From assembly GCF_026427715.1 (NCBI RefSeq), contig NZ_CP107559.1, positions 124,001 to 188,000 on the forward strand: DNA of 64,000 nt, in the 5' to 3' direction. Shown here in pieces: positions 1 through 8,311 of this stretch. Numbering within the stretch: position 1 is the first letter of the stretch; each line of letters starts with the position of its first letter. The DNA is from Methylocystis sp. MJC1. Lineage in GTDB: Bacteria > Pseudomonadota > Alphaproteobacteria > Rhizobiales > Beijerinckiaceae. The notes under the pieces were generated by a model, which saw only the letters and a program-made list of their open reading frames with translations, searched no databases and was not told the DNA's origin. The translations under genes and the position numbers were made by a program.

Positions 1-18
1 AAGCGGACACTATCGCCG

Positions 19-390
19 ATGTCGCGCAACGATGACGATCCGCCGGCTCTCCGGCGCCGACGCCGATCCTGGTCTCTCGAAGAGAAGCGCCGGATCGTCG
101 AGGAGAGCCTTGAGGACGGAGCTTCGATCGCCGAGGTTGCGCGACGGCACGACCTCAACACCAACCAGCTCTTCACCTGGCGCCGGCAGTTCGGCGTCGA
201 TCTGGCTGCGCCGCAGGACCTCGCGCCGATCCTGCCCGTGACGATCACGCCGGACACAGTGGGGGAGCATTCCGCTCCGGGGCCGACCGGCCAGATGGAG
301 ATCGTCCTCGCCGAGGGTGACCGGATCCTCGTGTGGTCCGATGTCGAGGCAGCCGCGCTGTCGCGGGTCGTGAAGGCGCTGCGGCGATGA
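19..390 (+). CDS. tnpA: IS66 TnpA (Orf1), HTH protein
   Basis: A 123-residue accessory protein of IS66 transposition. The N-terminal half has the family helix-turn-helix: a WSLEEKRRIVEES stretch, then EVARRHDLNTNQLFTWRRQ, which is typical of the Transposase_8 type of fold. Such proteins probably bind DNA or assist TnpC; their exact role is not settled. The stop overlaps the tnpB start (ATGA at 387-390), which indicates translational coupling. The ATG at 19 is the only early start, and no upstream sequence is available for a ribosome-binding site. Confidence 0.9.
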   Translation: MSRNDDDPPALRRRRRSWSLEEKRRIVEESLEDGASIAEVARRHDLNTNQLFTWRRQFGVDLAAPQDLAPILPVTITPDTVGEHSAPGPTGQMEIVLAEGDRILVWSDVEAAALSRVVKALRR

Positions 391-734
391 TCCCGTTGCC
401 GGCGGGCTGCCGCGTCTGGATCGCCACCGGCCACACCGACATGCGACGCGGCATGCAGGGCCTCGCCCTTCAGGTGCAGGAGCAGTTGAAGCGCGACCCG
501 CACGCCGGCGATCTCTACATTTTCCGCGGGCGCAGGGGCGACCTCGCAAAAATTCTCTGGCATGATGGCGTCGGACTGTCGCTGTATGCAAAACGCCTCG
601 ATCGCGGAAAGTTCATATGGCCCTCGGCGACGGCGGGCGCGGTGTCGATCTCGGCGGCGCAGATGGCCTATATGCTCGAAGGGATAGATTGGCGAAATCC
701 GCAAATGACCTTTCGGCCGCAAAGCGCGGGGTGA
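387..734 (+). CDS. tnpB: IS66 TnpB (Orf2)
   Basis: A 115-residue IS66 Orf2-like protein. Recognisable family segments are the PAGCRVWIATGHTDMRRGM opening, a YIFRGRRGD stretch and the L-Y-A-K-R-L-D-R-G-F-W run. The start at 387 overlaps the tnpA stop by four bases and gives the conserved N terminus, so longer upstream starts are rejected. The protein is needed for IS66 transposition in characterised members, but its biochemical role is unknown. It appears intact. Confidence 0.9.
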   Translation: MIPLPAGCRVWIATGHTDMRRGMQGLALQVQEQLKRDPHAGDLYIFRGRRGDLAKILWHDGVGLSLYAKRLDRGKFIWPSATAGAVSISAAQMAYMLEGIDWRNPQMTFRPQSAG

Positions 735-804
735 ATCGCAAAAAATCCAGGGCGGAGGCATTTTGGGGCGCCACAAATCGCAAGATATGTGATTCACTTC
801 GCCT

Positions 805-2415
805 ATGGACGCTGCTGCCCAGGCCCTTCTCGACGAAAATGCTGCGCTGAAAGCAGAGTTGGCCGTCGCACGGGCGAAGGCGTCGGAAGACACGGCGCTG
901 ATCGCCGCGCAAAAGCTTCAGATCGCCAAGTTGCAGCGGCAGATCTACGGGCAAAAGTCGGAGCGCGCTGCGCGGCTGATCGATCAGTTGTCGCTCGAGC
1001 TCGAAGAGCTGGAAGCGAGCGCGACGGAAGATGAGCTCGCGGCGGAGCAGGCGGTCACGAAAACCACGCTGGTCGCGGGCTTCACGCGCAAACGGTCCGA
1101 GCGCCACACATTCCCGGAACATCTACCGCGCGAGCGCGTCGTAATCGAGGCGCCGACGAGCTGCGCTTGCTGCGGCGGATCGCGGCTGCGGAAGCTCGGC
1201 GAAGACGTGACGCAGACGCTGGAGACGACGCCGCGTCAGTGGAAAGTGATCGAGACCGTGCGAGAGAAATTCTCCTGTCGGGACTGCGAGAAGATCACAC
1301 AGGCGCCGGCGCCGTTCCATGCCGTTCCGCGCGGCTGGGCGGGGCCAAGCCTTCTGGCGATGATCGCCTTCGAGAAGTTCGGCCAACATCAGCCGCTGAA
1401 CCGTCAGGCGGAGCGCTATGCGTTGGAAGGCGCGCCGATCTCCTTGTCGACCATGGCCGACGCCGTCGGCTCCATCTGTGCGGCGCTGGATCCGCTGCGG
1501 CGTCTCATCGAGGCGCATGTCCTGGCCGCCGAGCGCCTACACGGCGACGACACCACGGTTCCCGTGCTGGCGAAGGGCAAAACCGACACGGGTCGGTGCT
1601 GGGTTTATGTCCGCGACGACGCGCCCTTCGGCGGCGCCGGGCCGCCGGCGGCCATCTTTTATTACTCACGCGACCGCAAAGGCGAACATCCGCAGGCGCA
1701 TCTGGCGGGATATGCTGGCATCCTGCAGGCCGACGCCTATGACGGCTACAACAGGCTCTACCTAGCGGACCGCAAGCCGGGCCCGATCCGCGAGGCGGCG
1801 TGCTGGGTCCATGCGCGACGCCCCTTCTTCGCCATGGCTGATCTGGATGAGAACGCGCGACGCAAGGCTGCTGGCAAGAAGGAAATCCCTTTGTCGCCCA
1901 TCGCGATCGAGGTGGTGCGTCGCATCGACGCGCTGTTCGAAATCGAGCGGTCCATCAATGGAAAGAGCGCGGAAGAACGCCTGTCGGTCCGCCAGATGCT
2001 GAGCCGTCCATTGGTCGATGATCTGCGGATCTATATGCGCGAGCAGGCGGCCAGGCTCTCGCGCGGGCACGACCTGGTCAAGGCTATCAGTTACATGCTC
2101 AAGCGCTGGGCCGCGTTCACGCTTTTCCTTGAAGACGGACGCGTGTGCTTGTCCAACAACGCTGCAGAACGAGGGCTAAGAGGCATCGCGCTGGGAAGAA
2201 AATCGTGGCTGTTCTGCGGGTCCGATCGCGGAGGGCAGCGCGCTGCGGCCATGTATAGTCTCATTGTCACGGCCAAAATGAATGGCGTCGATCCGCAGGC
2301 ATGGCTCGCAGACGTTTTGTCCTGTATCGCCGCCCATCCCGCACATCGGCTTGAAGAGTTGCTGCCCTGGAACTGGGCGATACAAGGTCCGGTAATCTCC
2401 GCTCGTGCAGCTTGA
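805..2415 (+). CDS. tnpC: IS66 transposase TnpC
   Basis: A 536-residue DDE-type transposase of the IS66 family. Visible parts in order are an N-terminal coiled-coil and leucine-rich segment (about residues 10-80), a zinc-finger-like CACCG...CRDC block (about 115-160), the catalytic core with GDDTTVPVL and the [10 protein letters not shown] motif, and a C-terminal [17 protein letters not shown] block that contains the catalytic Glu. A final LPWNW tail is family-typical. It is full length with no frameshift, so it may be active. Confidence 0.93.
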   Translation: MDAAAQALLDENAALKAELAVARAKASEDTALIAAQKLQIAKLQRQIYGQKSERAARLIDQLSLELEELEASATEDELAAEQAVTKTTLVAGFTRKRSERHTFPEHLPRERVVIEAPTSCACCGGSRLRKLGEDVTQTLETTPRQWKVIETVREKFSCRDCEKITQAPAPFHAVPRGWAGPSLLAMIAFEKFGQHQPLNRQAERYALEGAPISLSTMADAVGSICAALDPLRRLIEAHVLAAERLHGDDTTVPVLAKGKTDTGRCWVYVRDDAPFGGAGPPAAIFYYSRDRKGEHPQAHLAGYAGILQADAYDGYNRLYLADRKPGPIREAACWVHARRPFFAMADLDENARRKAAGKKEIPLSPIAIEVVRRIDALFEIERSINGKSAEERLSVRQMLSRPLVDDLRIYMREQAARLSRGHDLVKAISYMLKRWAAFTLFLEDGRVCLSNNAAERGLRGIALGRKSWLFCGSDRGGQRAAAMYSLIVTAKMNGVDPQAWLADVLSCIAAHPAHRLEELLPWNWAIQGPVISARAA

Positions 2416-2417
2416 TC

Positions 2418-2651
2418 ATGCACGTCAACAAAGTCTCTCACGTCACGACAATCAATCGGGTCGCCTCGGACCTCGGCGAAAACGAGGATTGGCTGTTCGA
2501 CGTCGCCGCCGAGATGGAGCCCGAGGACGGGCTCATATGGGTGTCGGGGATCGGCGACGACGCCGTGATGGCCTTCACCGACTTCGGCGTCGAGAATTTA
2601 ATCGAACTAATCAAAATGCATAAAAACGATCCGACGCTCCTCAGGCGCTGA
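2418..2651 (+). CDS. Small acidic protein downstream of IS66 tnpC
   Basis: A 77-residue ORF that starts two bases after the tnpC stop; a TTG at 2412 is an overlapping alternative. It is acidic, without membrane segments or cysteines, and reads like a folded alpha/beta protein (DWLFDVAAEMEPEDGLIWVSG). No family is recognised. It lies inside the inferred IS66 boundary (tip near 2694), so it is probably a passenger or accessory gene of this element. Coding status rests on position, tight spacing and sensible composition. Confidence 0.55.
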   Translation: MHVNKVSHVTTINRVASDLGENEDWLFDVAAEMEPEDGLIWVSGIGDDAVMAFTDFGVENLIELIKMHKNDPTLLRR

Positions 2652-2700
2652 AACAGCCCGACTGCATCGCCTGCGGCCTACGCCGGATGGCTACCGAATG

Positions 2701-2856
2701 TCTGAACATTACATTCATTGGTTCCAGACGCTAGCCGAGGCGCGATGTCTCATCGAAGCATGGAGGATCGACTACAACGAGAGCCGGCGTCACATGGCCC
2801 TTGGTAATATCCCGCCGAGCGAATACGCTTTGCGGGCAGTCAGTTCGACAGCATGA
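2701..2856 (+). pseudogene. IS3-family orfB C-terminal remnant
   Basis: The frame starting at 2701 reads about 51 residues to a stop at 2854-2856. It matches the end of IS3-type OrfB integrases: a TLAEARCLIEAWRIDYNE segment followed by RRHMALGNIPPSEYAL. The catalytic core is missing, since IS66 copy 1 abuts its 5' side. It is a dead fragment of an element different in sequence from the IS407-type element at 3992-11978. Confidence 0.8.
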
Positions 2857-2916
2857 TAGGTTCAAACGCCGTCGGAAGCTAACTCTGGTCCTGGACCACC
2901 GTTCACAAGCGCTTCA

Positions 2917-2968
2917 GCAATGGGCCGGACTCTAATCCAAGCTGGAGGAGTTTTTCAGGGGCAGGTCA
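2917..2968. repeat. Solo end of the IS407-type element
   Basis: These 52 bases are identical to 11927-11978, the orfA-side end of the IS3-family element described below, in the same orientation. The tip ends in CAGGGGCAGGTCA. No orfA follows on the left, so this is a truncated second copy or a deletion relic directly upstream of the capsule-type permease gene. Confidence 0.85.
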
Positions 2969-2990
2969 GTTAGACTAAAGAACAGAGACA

Positions 2991-3905
2991 TTGAATAGCC
3001 CTGAAAATCAGGCCATAGGTACTCGCGCGACAGGGGCGCCTGGTCCCAGCGCATGTTCTCTGTTCCGCCACTATTCAGCTATAGTGCAACCCTTATCAGA
3101 CGTTCTGCAAGAGGGGCTCGTGTCAGCGCATCTTCTACCCAAGTTAAGTGAATTTGGCCGAATTATCTCGGTGATCCTACTGATGGATATGAGAACGCGT
3201 TTCGGCGCCAGCTTTTTTGGCTATCTTATTGCTATCGGTTGGCCGCTGAGCCATCTCGTCATCATCTCGGGCGCTTATCTCCTGAGGAACTATGTCGCGC
3301 CTGTCGGCGAGAGCCCGGCTGTTTTCGTCGCAACGGGAGTCGTGCCATACATCCTCTGTCTTTATCCTGGCAGAATGCTTGGTATGGCCGTAATTCAGGG
3401 TCGCTCGCTGCTGAACATGCCGATCCTCAAGCCTGGGCATCTGATCGCCGCGAGATGGATATTGGAGGTACTCAACGCTTTCATTGTCTTGGGTTTGTAT
3501 TTGTTGCTTATGTATTCGCTCGATATCGATTTTCTCCCGGCAGACTACTTTGTCGCCGCCCAAGCAGTTCTTGCTGCTGTTTATCTTGGCGTAGGAATTG
3601 GAGCGCTTAATACTGTCGCTTGCGCGGTATTCGGACACTTTTTCCTTCTAGCCTTTACTATGGTGACAGTTCTTCTATATATTGCTTCCGGTGTGTACGT
3701 GCCGTCTTACACATTTAGTGAAGAGATGCGTGAGTATTACTCCTATAATCCGCTTTTCCAGATCGTGGAATGGCTACGCTCGGCGTATTACACGAGCTAT
3801 GATCCCGCTATGGTCGATAAATTCTACGTAATCGAAGTCGCTTCAATCTCTCTTGCTCTTGGCCTACTAGGGGAGCGTTTTTTTCGCGGAAAATTTCTCT
3901 CCTGA
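2991..3905 (+). CDS. ABC-2 type polysaccharide export permease (KpsM-like)
   Basis: An integral membrane protein of the KpsM/BexB/CtrC group, the inner-membrane channel of capsule or surface-polysaccharide ABC exporters. About six hydrophobic segments are visible from residue 60 on. The family-like MRTRFG stretch comes before the first of them, and the end reads NPLFQIVEWLRSAYY. The TTG at 2991 gives 304 residues; the family is nearer 260, so a later GTG near 3119 is possible. The ATP-binding partner and any export genes are absent. Codon use is visibly more AT-rich than in its neighbours, and it lies between IS debris, so it looks like a transferred, stranded gene. Confidence 0.75.
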   Translation: MNSPENQAIGTRATGAPGPSACSLFRHYSAIVQPLSDVLQEGLVSAHLLPKLSEFGRIISVILLMDMRTRFGASFFGYLIAIGWPLSHLVIISGAYLLRNYVAPVGESPAVFVATGVVPYILCLYPGRMLGMAVIQGRSLLNMPILKPGHLIAARWILEVLNAFIVLGLYLLLMYSLDIDFLPADYFVAAQAVLAAVYLGVGIGALNTVACAVFGHFFLLAFTMVTVLLYIASGVYVPSYTFSEEMREYYSYNPLFQIVEWLRSAYYTSYDPAMVDKFYVIEVASISLALGLLGERFFRGKFLS

Positions 3906-4009
3906 TGTCGCTCTTGAGGAGGGAGGCTTGTTCGAGCTCCGGGGTCAAAGGGATGCCAGCTTCGATGCTCGCTGCAGCGTTCGATAGCCCGTGACCTGCC
4001 CCTGAACTT

Positions 4010-4304
4010 TCATCCAGCAATAATTAGAGTCGGAGCGTTTGATACGCCCGAGGGCGCGGATGTAGCAACAGGCGATCGGCGGAGCTGGTCGGGGTTGCGC
4101 AGCCGATCGCCTGTTGCGGTGAGATTGGCCGCATAGTCCGCTGGCGTCGCGTAGCCGAGCGAAGAATGCGGGCGTCGATGATTATAGTCGCTTACCCATT
4201 CGCCGATCTTCGCCCGCGCGTGGTCGAGGCCGAAAAACAGCGTCTCATTCAGAAGCTCATCGCGCATGCGCCCGTTGAAGCTCTCGCAAAAGCCGTTCTG
4301 CATC
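4010..4304 (-). pseudogene. IS3 orfB, C-terminal piece
   Basis: Residues from MQNGFCESFNGRMRDELLNE through DYNHRRPHSSLGYATPADYA to the stop at 4010 form the last third of an IS407-type OrfB integrase, including the catalytic Glu region. It is cut at TCTGCATC (4297-4304), one copy of the 8-bp duplication made by the IS66 insertion. Its missing upstream part continues at 8276. Confidence 0.9.
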
Positions 4305-4409
4305 GTAAGACCGTATGTCCGCTTTTGCGACTGAGGTGGCTCGCCCTACGCTGTGCGAGCGAGGGTTGCTCGGCGATCCGAGCCGATCCTCAGCGCAGGA
4401 GGGCGAGCC

Positions 4410-5519
4410 ATGGAGCAGTCTACAGAGATTTTCGTCGGGATCGACGTTTCGAAGGCGCGTAACGCGGTTGCAGTCGCTTCCGGCGGGCGAAGCGGCGAGG
4501 TGCGTTTTGTCGGGGAAGTGGATTCGTCTGTCGAAAGCATGCGCCGCCTCATCAAGCGCATTACGGCCAAACATGCGGATGCGCATTTTTGCTATGAAGC
4601 CGGGCCGACCGGTTATGGCCTGAACCGGCTCATCGTTTCGATGGGGTTCCCTTGTTCCGTGGTCGCGCCTTCTCTCATTCCGCGCAAGGCGGGCGATCGG
4701 GTCAAGACCAACCGTCGCGATGCGGTTGCGCTCGCCAGGTTGCTTCGGGCTGGTGAACTGACAGCCGTGTGGGTTCCGGACGAAAGTCATGAAGCGATGC
4801 GCGATCTCGTGCGCGCAAGAGCCGCGGCGGTCGAAACGCTGTGTGTGCATCGTCAGCAGGTGAGCGCATTTATGCTCCGGCACAGTCGGATTTTTCCGCG
4901 CAAGACCGCTTGGGGCGCTCGTCATCTTCGCTGGCTTCAAGAACAGAAATTTGATCATCCGGCCCATCAGATCGCGTTGCAGGAGATGGTCGAAGCCGTG
5001 AGAATCTCTAAGGAGCGCGTGGAGCGTCTCGAGGCGGCGATCGAAGAGTTCCTACCCGAATGGTCGCTGGCGCCTGTGGTCCAGGCGCTCCAGACCCTAC
5101 GAGGGATCGATCTGATCGTAGCCGTTACCTGCGCCACGGAGCTTGGCGATCTGAGTCGCTTCGAAAATCCGCGTCAGCTCATGGGCTATCTCGGTCTGAC
5201 GCCGAGTGAGCGCTCGACGGGCGACACAGTTCGGCGTGGCGGCATCACCAAGGCCGGCAATGGTCGCGTGCGGCATCTGCTGATCGAAAGCGCCTGGACC
5301 TACCGCCATCCACCACGGATCGGAAAATTGAAGCTCTACAAACTCGAAGCCGCGCCGCCGCGCGTAAGAGAGATAGCGTGGAAAGCGCAGACCCGCCTAA
5401 CAGCACGATATCGCGCGCTCAGTGCACGCGGCAAAAGAACGACCGTCGTCTGCGCCGCAATTGCGCGGGAGCTTGTTGGTTTCATGTGGTGCGTTGCAAA
5501 GGAGGCGCAAACCGCCTGA
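4410..5519 (+). CDS. IS110-family transposase, IS1111 subgroup (copy A)
   Basis: A 369-residue DEDD/serine-type recombinase. The N-terminal RuvC-like domain opens with FVGIDVSKARNAVAV; the family Asp residues recur in the YEAGPTGYGL and KTNRRDAVALARLL regions. The C-terminal Tnp20-like domain has LRGIDLIVAVTCATELGD and the GYLGLTPSERSTGD serine region. The ATG at 4410 follows an AGGAGGG ribosome-binding site and is preferred over an upstream in-frame ATG at 4353. It is intact; copy B differs by one residue (Arg to Lys near the C terminus). Confidence 0.93.
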   Translation: MEQSTEIFVGIDVSKARNAVAVASGGRSGEVRFVGEVDSSVESMRRLIKRITAKHADAHFCYEAGPTGYGLNRLIVSMGFPCSVVAPSLIPRKAGDRVKTNRRDAVALARLLRAGELTAVWVPDESHEAMRDLVRARAAAVETLCVHRQQVSAFMLRHSRIFPRKTAWGARHLRWLQEQKFDHPAHQIALQEMVEAVRISKERVERLEAAIEEFLPEWSLAPVVQALQTLRGIDLIVAVTCATELGDLSRFENPRQLMGYLGLTPSERSTGDTVRRGGITKAGNGRVRHLLIESAWTYRHPPRIGKLKLYKLEAAPPRVREIAWKAQTRLTARYRALSARGKRTTVVCAAIARELVGFMWCVAKEAQTA

Positions 5520-5800
5520 GACGCAACACAGGCAATTGATTATCCGCTCGCGCATGGGCGGGGACTGGATCTCGGCGAGGGGAATACCCGTCACACGCTT
5601 TGTGGCCGGCAACAGCCGACGCCCGCTGTAAGATAGGGACAGCCCCAGACGCATTTTCGGGAATGCGGTAACCAACCCGCGCATAAGAGCTTGATCACCG
5701 ACGTCTTTCAGATCCAGTCCCTACCCCTGCGCGACAACCGTCCTTCCACGCCGCTTCCCGTGGCGTGAAGTCGCTCGTCAAATTTGTTGACAGCGGACAT
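5520..5800 (+). ncRNA. Candidate guide (seek/bridge) RNA region of IS1111 copy A
   Basis: About 280 bases between the transposase stop and the right subterminal repeat hold no ORF of their own but are conserved in copy B. They include potential stems such as CACGCC/GGCGTG near the end. IS1111-type elements are known to express a targeting RNA from the non-coding stretch downstream of the transposase. This assignment rests on position and family knowledge; I have not folded the RNA. Confidence 0.4.
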
Positions 5801-5878
5801 AAGAGCGCTGTTGCGGTCCCACCTTCCAACCGATGCTGAAAGCAGCGAGTCTGATCTCCTGATTTGGAGATAAGGCTT

Positions 5879-6304
5879 GTGTCCAGACTTGACCCTACGC
5901 TTGAGCCTAATGGCGGAGCGGTGCGCCGGATCGAAGTGATCACGGGCGGCGGCGAACGTCGTCGACGATGGTCGGTTGCGGAGAAGGCGCAAGCCGTCGA
6001 AGAGTCGCTTGCGCCTGGCGCGGTGGTTTCAGTTGTCGCGCGACGGCATGGGCTGGCGCCGCAGCAATTGTTTTCGTGGCGACGAAAGGCGCGACGGCAA
6101 GCGGAACTCGATGCTGTTTCATTTGCGCCGGTTGTTGTCGAGCGACGAGAGGAAGCGCCCGTCGCTCTGGGGTCGGAGAGCAGACCGGTTGCTCGCCCGC
6201 ACGTGATTGAGCTCGCAATTGACGGTGCAAGCGTCTGGATCTGGCGTGACGCGCCCATGGGCATGGTCACGGCGATTATCGACGCCTTGAAGGCGAGTTC
6301 ATGA
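5879..6304 (+). CDS. tnpA: IS66 TnpA (Orf1), copy 2
   Basis: A 141-residue IS66 Orf1 with the HTH signature RRRWSVAEKAQAVEESL followed by VVARRHGLAPQQLFSWRRK. The GTG at 5879 is chosen because GGAG lies about ten bases upstream; a TTG at 5864 would give five more residues. The stop overlaps tnpB (ATGA at 6301). It differs clearly in sequence from copy 1, so it belongs to a different IS66 subtype. Confidence 0.88.
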   Translation: MSRLDPTLEPNGGAVRRIEVITGGGERRRRWSVAEKAQAVEESLAPGAVVSVVARRHGLAPQQLFSWRRKARRQAELDAVSFAPVVVERREEAPVALGSESRPVARPHVIELAIDGASVWIWRDAPMGMVTAIIDALKASS

Positions 6305-6657
6305 TCGGGCCGACAGGCGCGATCCGCGTCATGGTGGCGACGAAGCCCGTCGACTTCCGAAAGGGCGCCGAGGGCTTGGCTGCGCTGGTCCGAGAGACGA
6401 TGCAGGCAGATCCTTTTGACGGCGCTGTTTATGTGTTCCGCGCGAAAAGGGCTGATCGCATCAAACTGGTGTTCTGGGACGGCACGGGCGTCTGTCTCTT
6501 TGCCAAGCGGCTGGAAGATGGCGAGTTCCGCTGGCCGAAGATCGAAGACGGGGTGATGCGGTTGTCCGCGGCGCAGTTTTCGGCGCTGCTGGAGGGGCTC
6601 GACTTTCGCCGCGTGCGCGCGGCGAAAGAGACGGCGGCGCCGACCTTGCCGGGATAA
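6301..6657 (+). CDS. tnpB: IS66 TnpB (Orf2), copy 2
   Basis: A 118-residue IS66 Orf2 protein. Family segments are VMVATKPVDFRKGAEGLAAL, VYVFRAKRADRIKLVFWDG and LFAKRLEDGEFRWP. The start overlaps the tnpA stop by four bases. It is intact. Confidence 0.92.
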   Translation: MIGPTGAIRVMVATKPVDFRKGAEGLAALVRETMQADPFDGAVYVFRAKRADRIKLVFWDGTGVCLFAKRLEDGEFRWPKIEDGVMRLSAAQFSALLEGLDFRRVRAAKETAAPTLPG

Positions 6658-6726
6658 GCCGCGACACAGTGAATCAGGGCATCGAAGAACGTCGAAAGGC
6701 GGCGGAAAATATGGTCTTCTGCGACT

Positions 6727-8262
6727 ATGGCGCAGGCGATCGAGACGCTTCCCGACGATCCAAACGAACTGAAGGCGATGCTGCTTGCCGAGCGGGCGCG
6801 CAACGAGCGTCTCGTTCAGATCATCAAGGAGATGCAGCGCCATCGCTTTGGACGGCGCGCCGAGACCCTTCCCGAAGACCAGATGCTGCTCGCGCTCGAA
6901 GAGGTCGAGCAGACGGAAGCGGGCGCCGCGGCGGAGGGGGAAGCCAAGTCCGCCGCCGAACGTGAAAAGGCGGCCAGAAAGCGCCGCACGAACCGTGGCG
7001 CGCTACCTGCCCATCTCCCGCGCATCGAAACCATCATCGACATCGAGGATAAAGCCTGTCCTTGCTGCAAGGGCGCGCTCCACCAGATCGGCGAAGATGT
7101 CTCTGAGCGGCTCGACGTCGTGCCAGCGCAGTTCCGCGTGCTGGTGACGCGTCGACCCAAATACGCTTGTCGCGCCTGCGAGGGCGCGGTCGTGCAGGCG
7201 CCGGCCCCGGCGCGGCTGATCGAAGGCGGCTTGCCGACGGAGGTGACAGTCGCACATGTGCTCGTTTCCAAATACGCCGATCATCTTCCGCTTTATCGCC
7301 AAGCACAGATCTACGCCCGGCAGGGGATCGCCCTCGACCGTTCGACGCTCGCCGACTGGGTTGGTCGCGCCGCCTGGCATTTGCGGCCCGTGCACGAGCG
7401 GCTTCTGGAACACATCAGATCGTCGACGAAAATCTTCGCTGACGAGACAAGGGCGCCGGTGCTCGACCCCGGGCGCGGGCGTACCAAGACTGGCCAACTT
7501 TGGGCTTATGCGCGTGACGACCGGCCATGGGGCGGCGCCGATCCGCCAATCGCAGTCTATGTCTATGCGCAAAACCGAAAGTCCGAGCAGCCGCTCACGC
7601 ATCTTGCTGGCTTCACGGGCGTCGTGCAGGTCGACGGTTACGCCGGCTATCGCGCGCTGACGCAGAAGAACAGCGTGTCGCTCGCCTTCTGCTGGTCTCA
7701 CGTCCGCCGGCGCTTCTACGAACTCGCCGCAGCAGGTCCCGCGCCGATCGCCAGCGAGGCTCTGGCGCGCATCGGCGAACTCTACGCCATCGAGAGCGAC
7801 ATCCGCGGCCAAAGCGCCGGCAAACGTCGGGACGCGCGGCAGGAGAAATCCCGCCCCATCCTCGACGCGCTCGAGCCATGGCTGCGTGAAAAACTCGCGC
7901 TGATCAGCCAGAAGACCAAGCTCGCCGAGGCGATCCGCTACGCGCTCTCGCGCTGGGACGGCCTGACACGCTTCATCGACGACGGGCGCATCGAGATCGA
8001 CTCCAATGTCGTCGAACGTGCAATCCGTCCCATCGCCCTCAATCGGAAAAACGCTCTCTTCGCGGGTTCGGACGGAGGCGGCGAAAACTGGGCGATCGTC
8101 GCCTCGCTCATCGAGACCTCCAAGCTCAATGGCGTCGATCCGCTGGCCTACATCGCTGACGCTCTTTCTAAGATCGTCAACGGCCATCTCGCAAGTAAGC
8201 TCGACGAACTGATGCCTTGGGCCTATGCACAATCCGCCGTGGCCTTCAAAGAGGTGGCCTGA
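6727..8262 (+). CDS. tnpC: IS66 transposase TnpC, copy 2
   Basis: A 511-residue IS66 transposase. Visible parts are a coiled-coil N terminus with an FGRRAETL segment, a zinc-finger-like CPCCKG...CRACEG block (about residues 115-155), the DDE core (FADETRAPVLDPG, VQVDGYAGYRAL), and the C-terminal SNVVERAIRPIALNRKNALF stretch with the catalytic Glu. The tail ends LMPWAYA. It is full length, and it probably remains functional although the left element tip is interrupted by the IS1111 guest. Confidence 0.93.
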   Translation: MAQAIETLPDDPNELKAMLLAERARNERLVQIIKEMQRHRFGRRAETLPEDQMLLALEEVEQTEAGAAAEGEAKSAAEREKAARKRRTNRGALPAHLPRIETIIDIEDKACPCCKGALHQIGEDVSERLDVVPAQFRVLVTRRPKYACRACEGAVVQAPAPARLIEGGLPTEVTVAHVLVSKYADHLPLYRQAQIYARQGIALDRSTLADWVGRAAWHLRPVHERLLEHIRSSTKIFADETRAPVLDPGRGRTKTGQLWAYARDDRPWGGADPPIAVYVYAQNRKSEQPLTHLAGFTGVVQVDGYAGYRALTQKNSVSLAFCWSHVRRRFYELAAAGPAPIASEALARIGELYAIESDIRGQSAGKRRDARQEKSRPILDALEPWLREKLALISQKTKLAEAIRYALSRWDGLTRFIDDGRIEIDSNVVERAIRPIALNRKNALFAGSDGGGENWAIVASLIETSKLNGVDPLAYIADALSKIVNGHLASKLDELMPWAYAQSAVAFKEVA

Positions 8263-8275
8263 AAACAGCGGTTAC

Positions 8276-8311
8276 TCTGCATCGGCTTGCCCGGCGCGAT
8301 GTAACGCCATG
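8276..8311 (-). pseudogene. IS3 orfB, middle piece (about 12 codons)
   Basis: Read on the minus strand this is TGG CGT TAC ATC and so on, coding WRYIAPGKPMQ, the expected link between the N-terminal OrfB piece (ending GGIE at 9687) and the C-terminal piece (starting MQNGF at 4304). It is trapped between IS66 copy 2 on the left and the IS110-type element on the right, and proves that all three pieces came from one gene. Confidence 0.85.

Larger units (their letters stand above)
1..2694 (+). mobile_element. IS66-family insertion sequence (copy 1)
   Basis: It carries the three IS66 genes tnpA, tnpB and tnpC in the usual order, plus a small fourth ORF. The right tip is placed near 2694, where the minus strand reads GTAGCCATCC, similar to the GTAA/G tip usual in this family. 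An IS3-type orfB reading frame resumes directly beyond it. The left tip lies before the window, so the 8-bp duplication cannot be checked. Confidence 0.8.
4307..5807 (+). mobile_element. IS110-family (IS1111 subgroup) element, copy A
   Basis: A 1501-base segment repeated at 51449-52949; I saw only two differences (G at 5437 and C at 5626 become A and T). Subterminal inverted repeats TATGTCCGCT (4314-4323) and AGCGGACATA (5792-5801) lie a few bases inside the ends, the mark of the IS1111 subgroup. The exact ends are ambiguous by a few bases because AAG occurs on both sides. It lies in the left inverted repeat of IS66 copy 2, 72 bases before tnpA. Confidence 0.9.
4305..8275 (+). mobile_element. 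IS66-family insertion sequence (copy 2), host of an IS1111 element
   Basis: The 8-bp direct repeat TCTGCATC flanks the element at 4297-4304 and 8276-8283, as expected for IS66. The left tip starts GTAAG and the right tip, read inward, GTAACCGCTGTT. If the IS1111-type insertion is removed, the left tip reads GTAAGAGCGCTGTT, a fair match to the right one. tnpA, tnpB and tnpC are intact. The element without its guest is about 2.5 kb, normal for IS66. Confidence 0.9.

Noticed and set aside
5695..6843. 382-codon minus-strand ORF over IS66 tnpA/tnpB
   Set aside because: It is antisense to two recognised IS66 genes and lacks any domain.
7003..8232. 409-codon minus-strand ORF over IS66 tnpC
   Set aside because: It is a shadow of the intact transposase; no family resemblance.
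5810..8305. Alternative IS66 copy 2 boundaries based on a shared CCGATGC block
   Set aside because: The block at 8284-8305 turned out to be IS3 orfB coding sequence (RYIAPGKP); the TCTGCATC duplication fixes the ends at 4305 and 8275.
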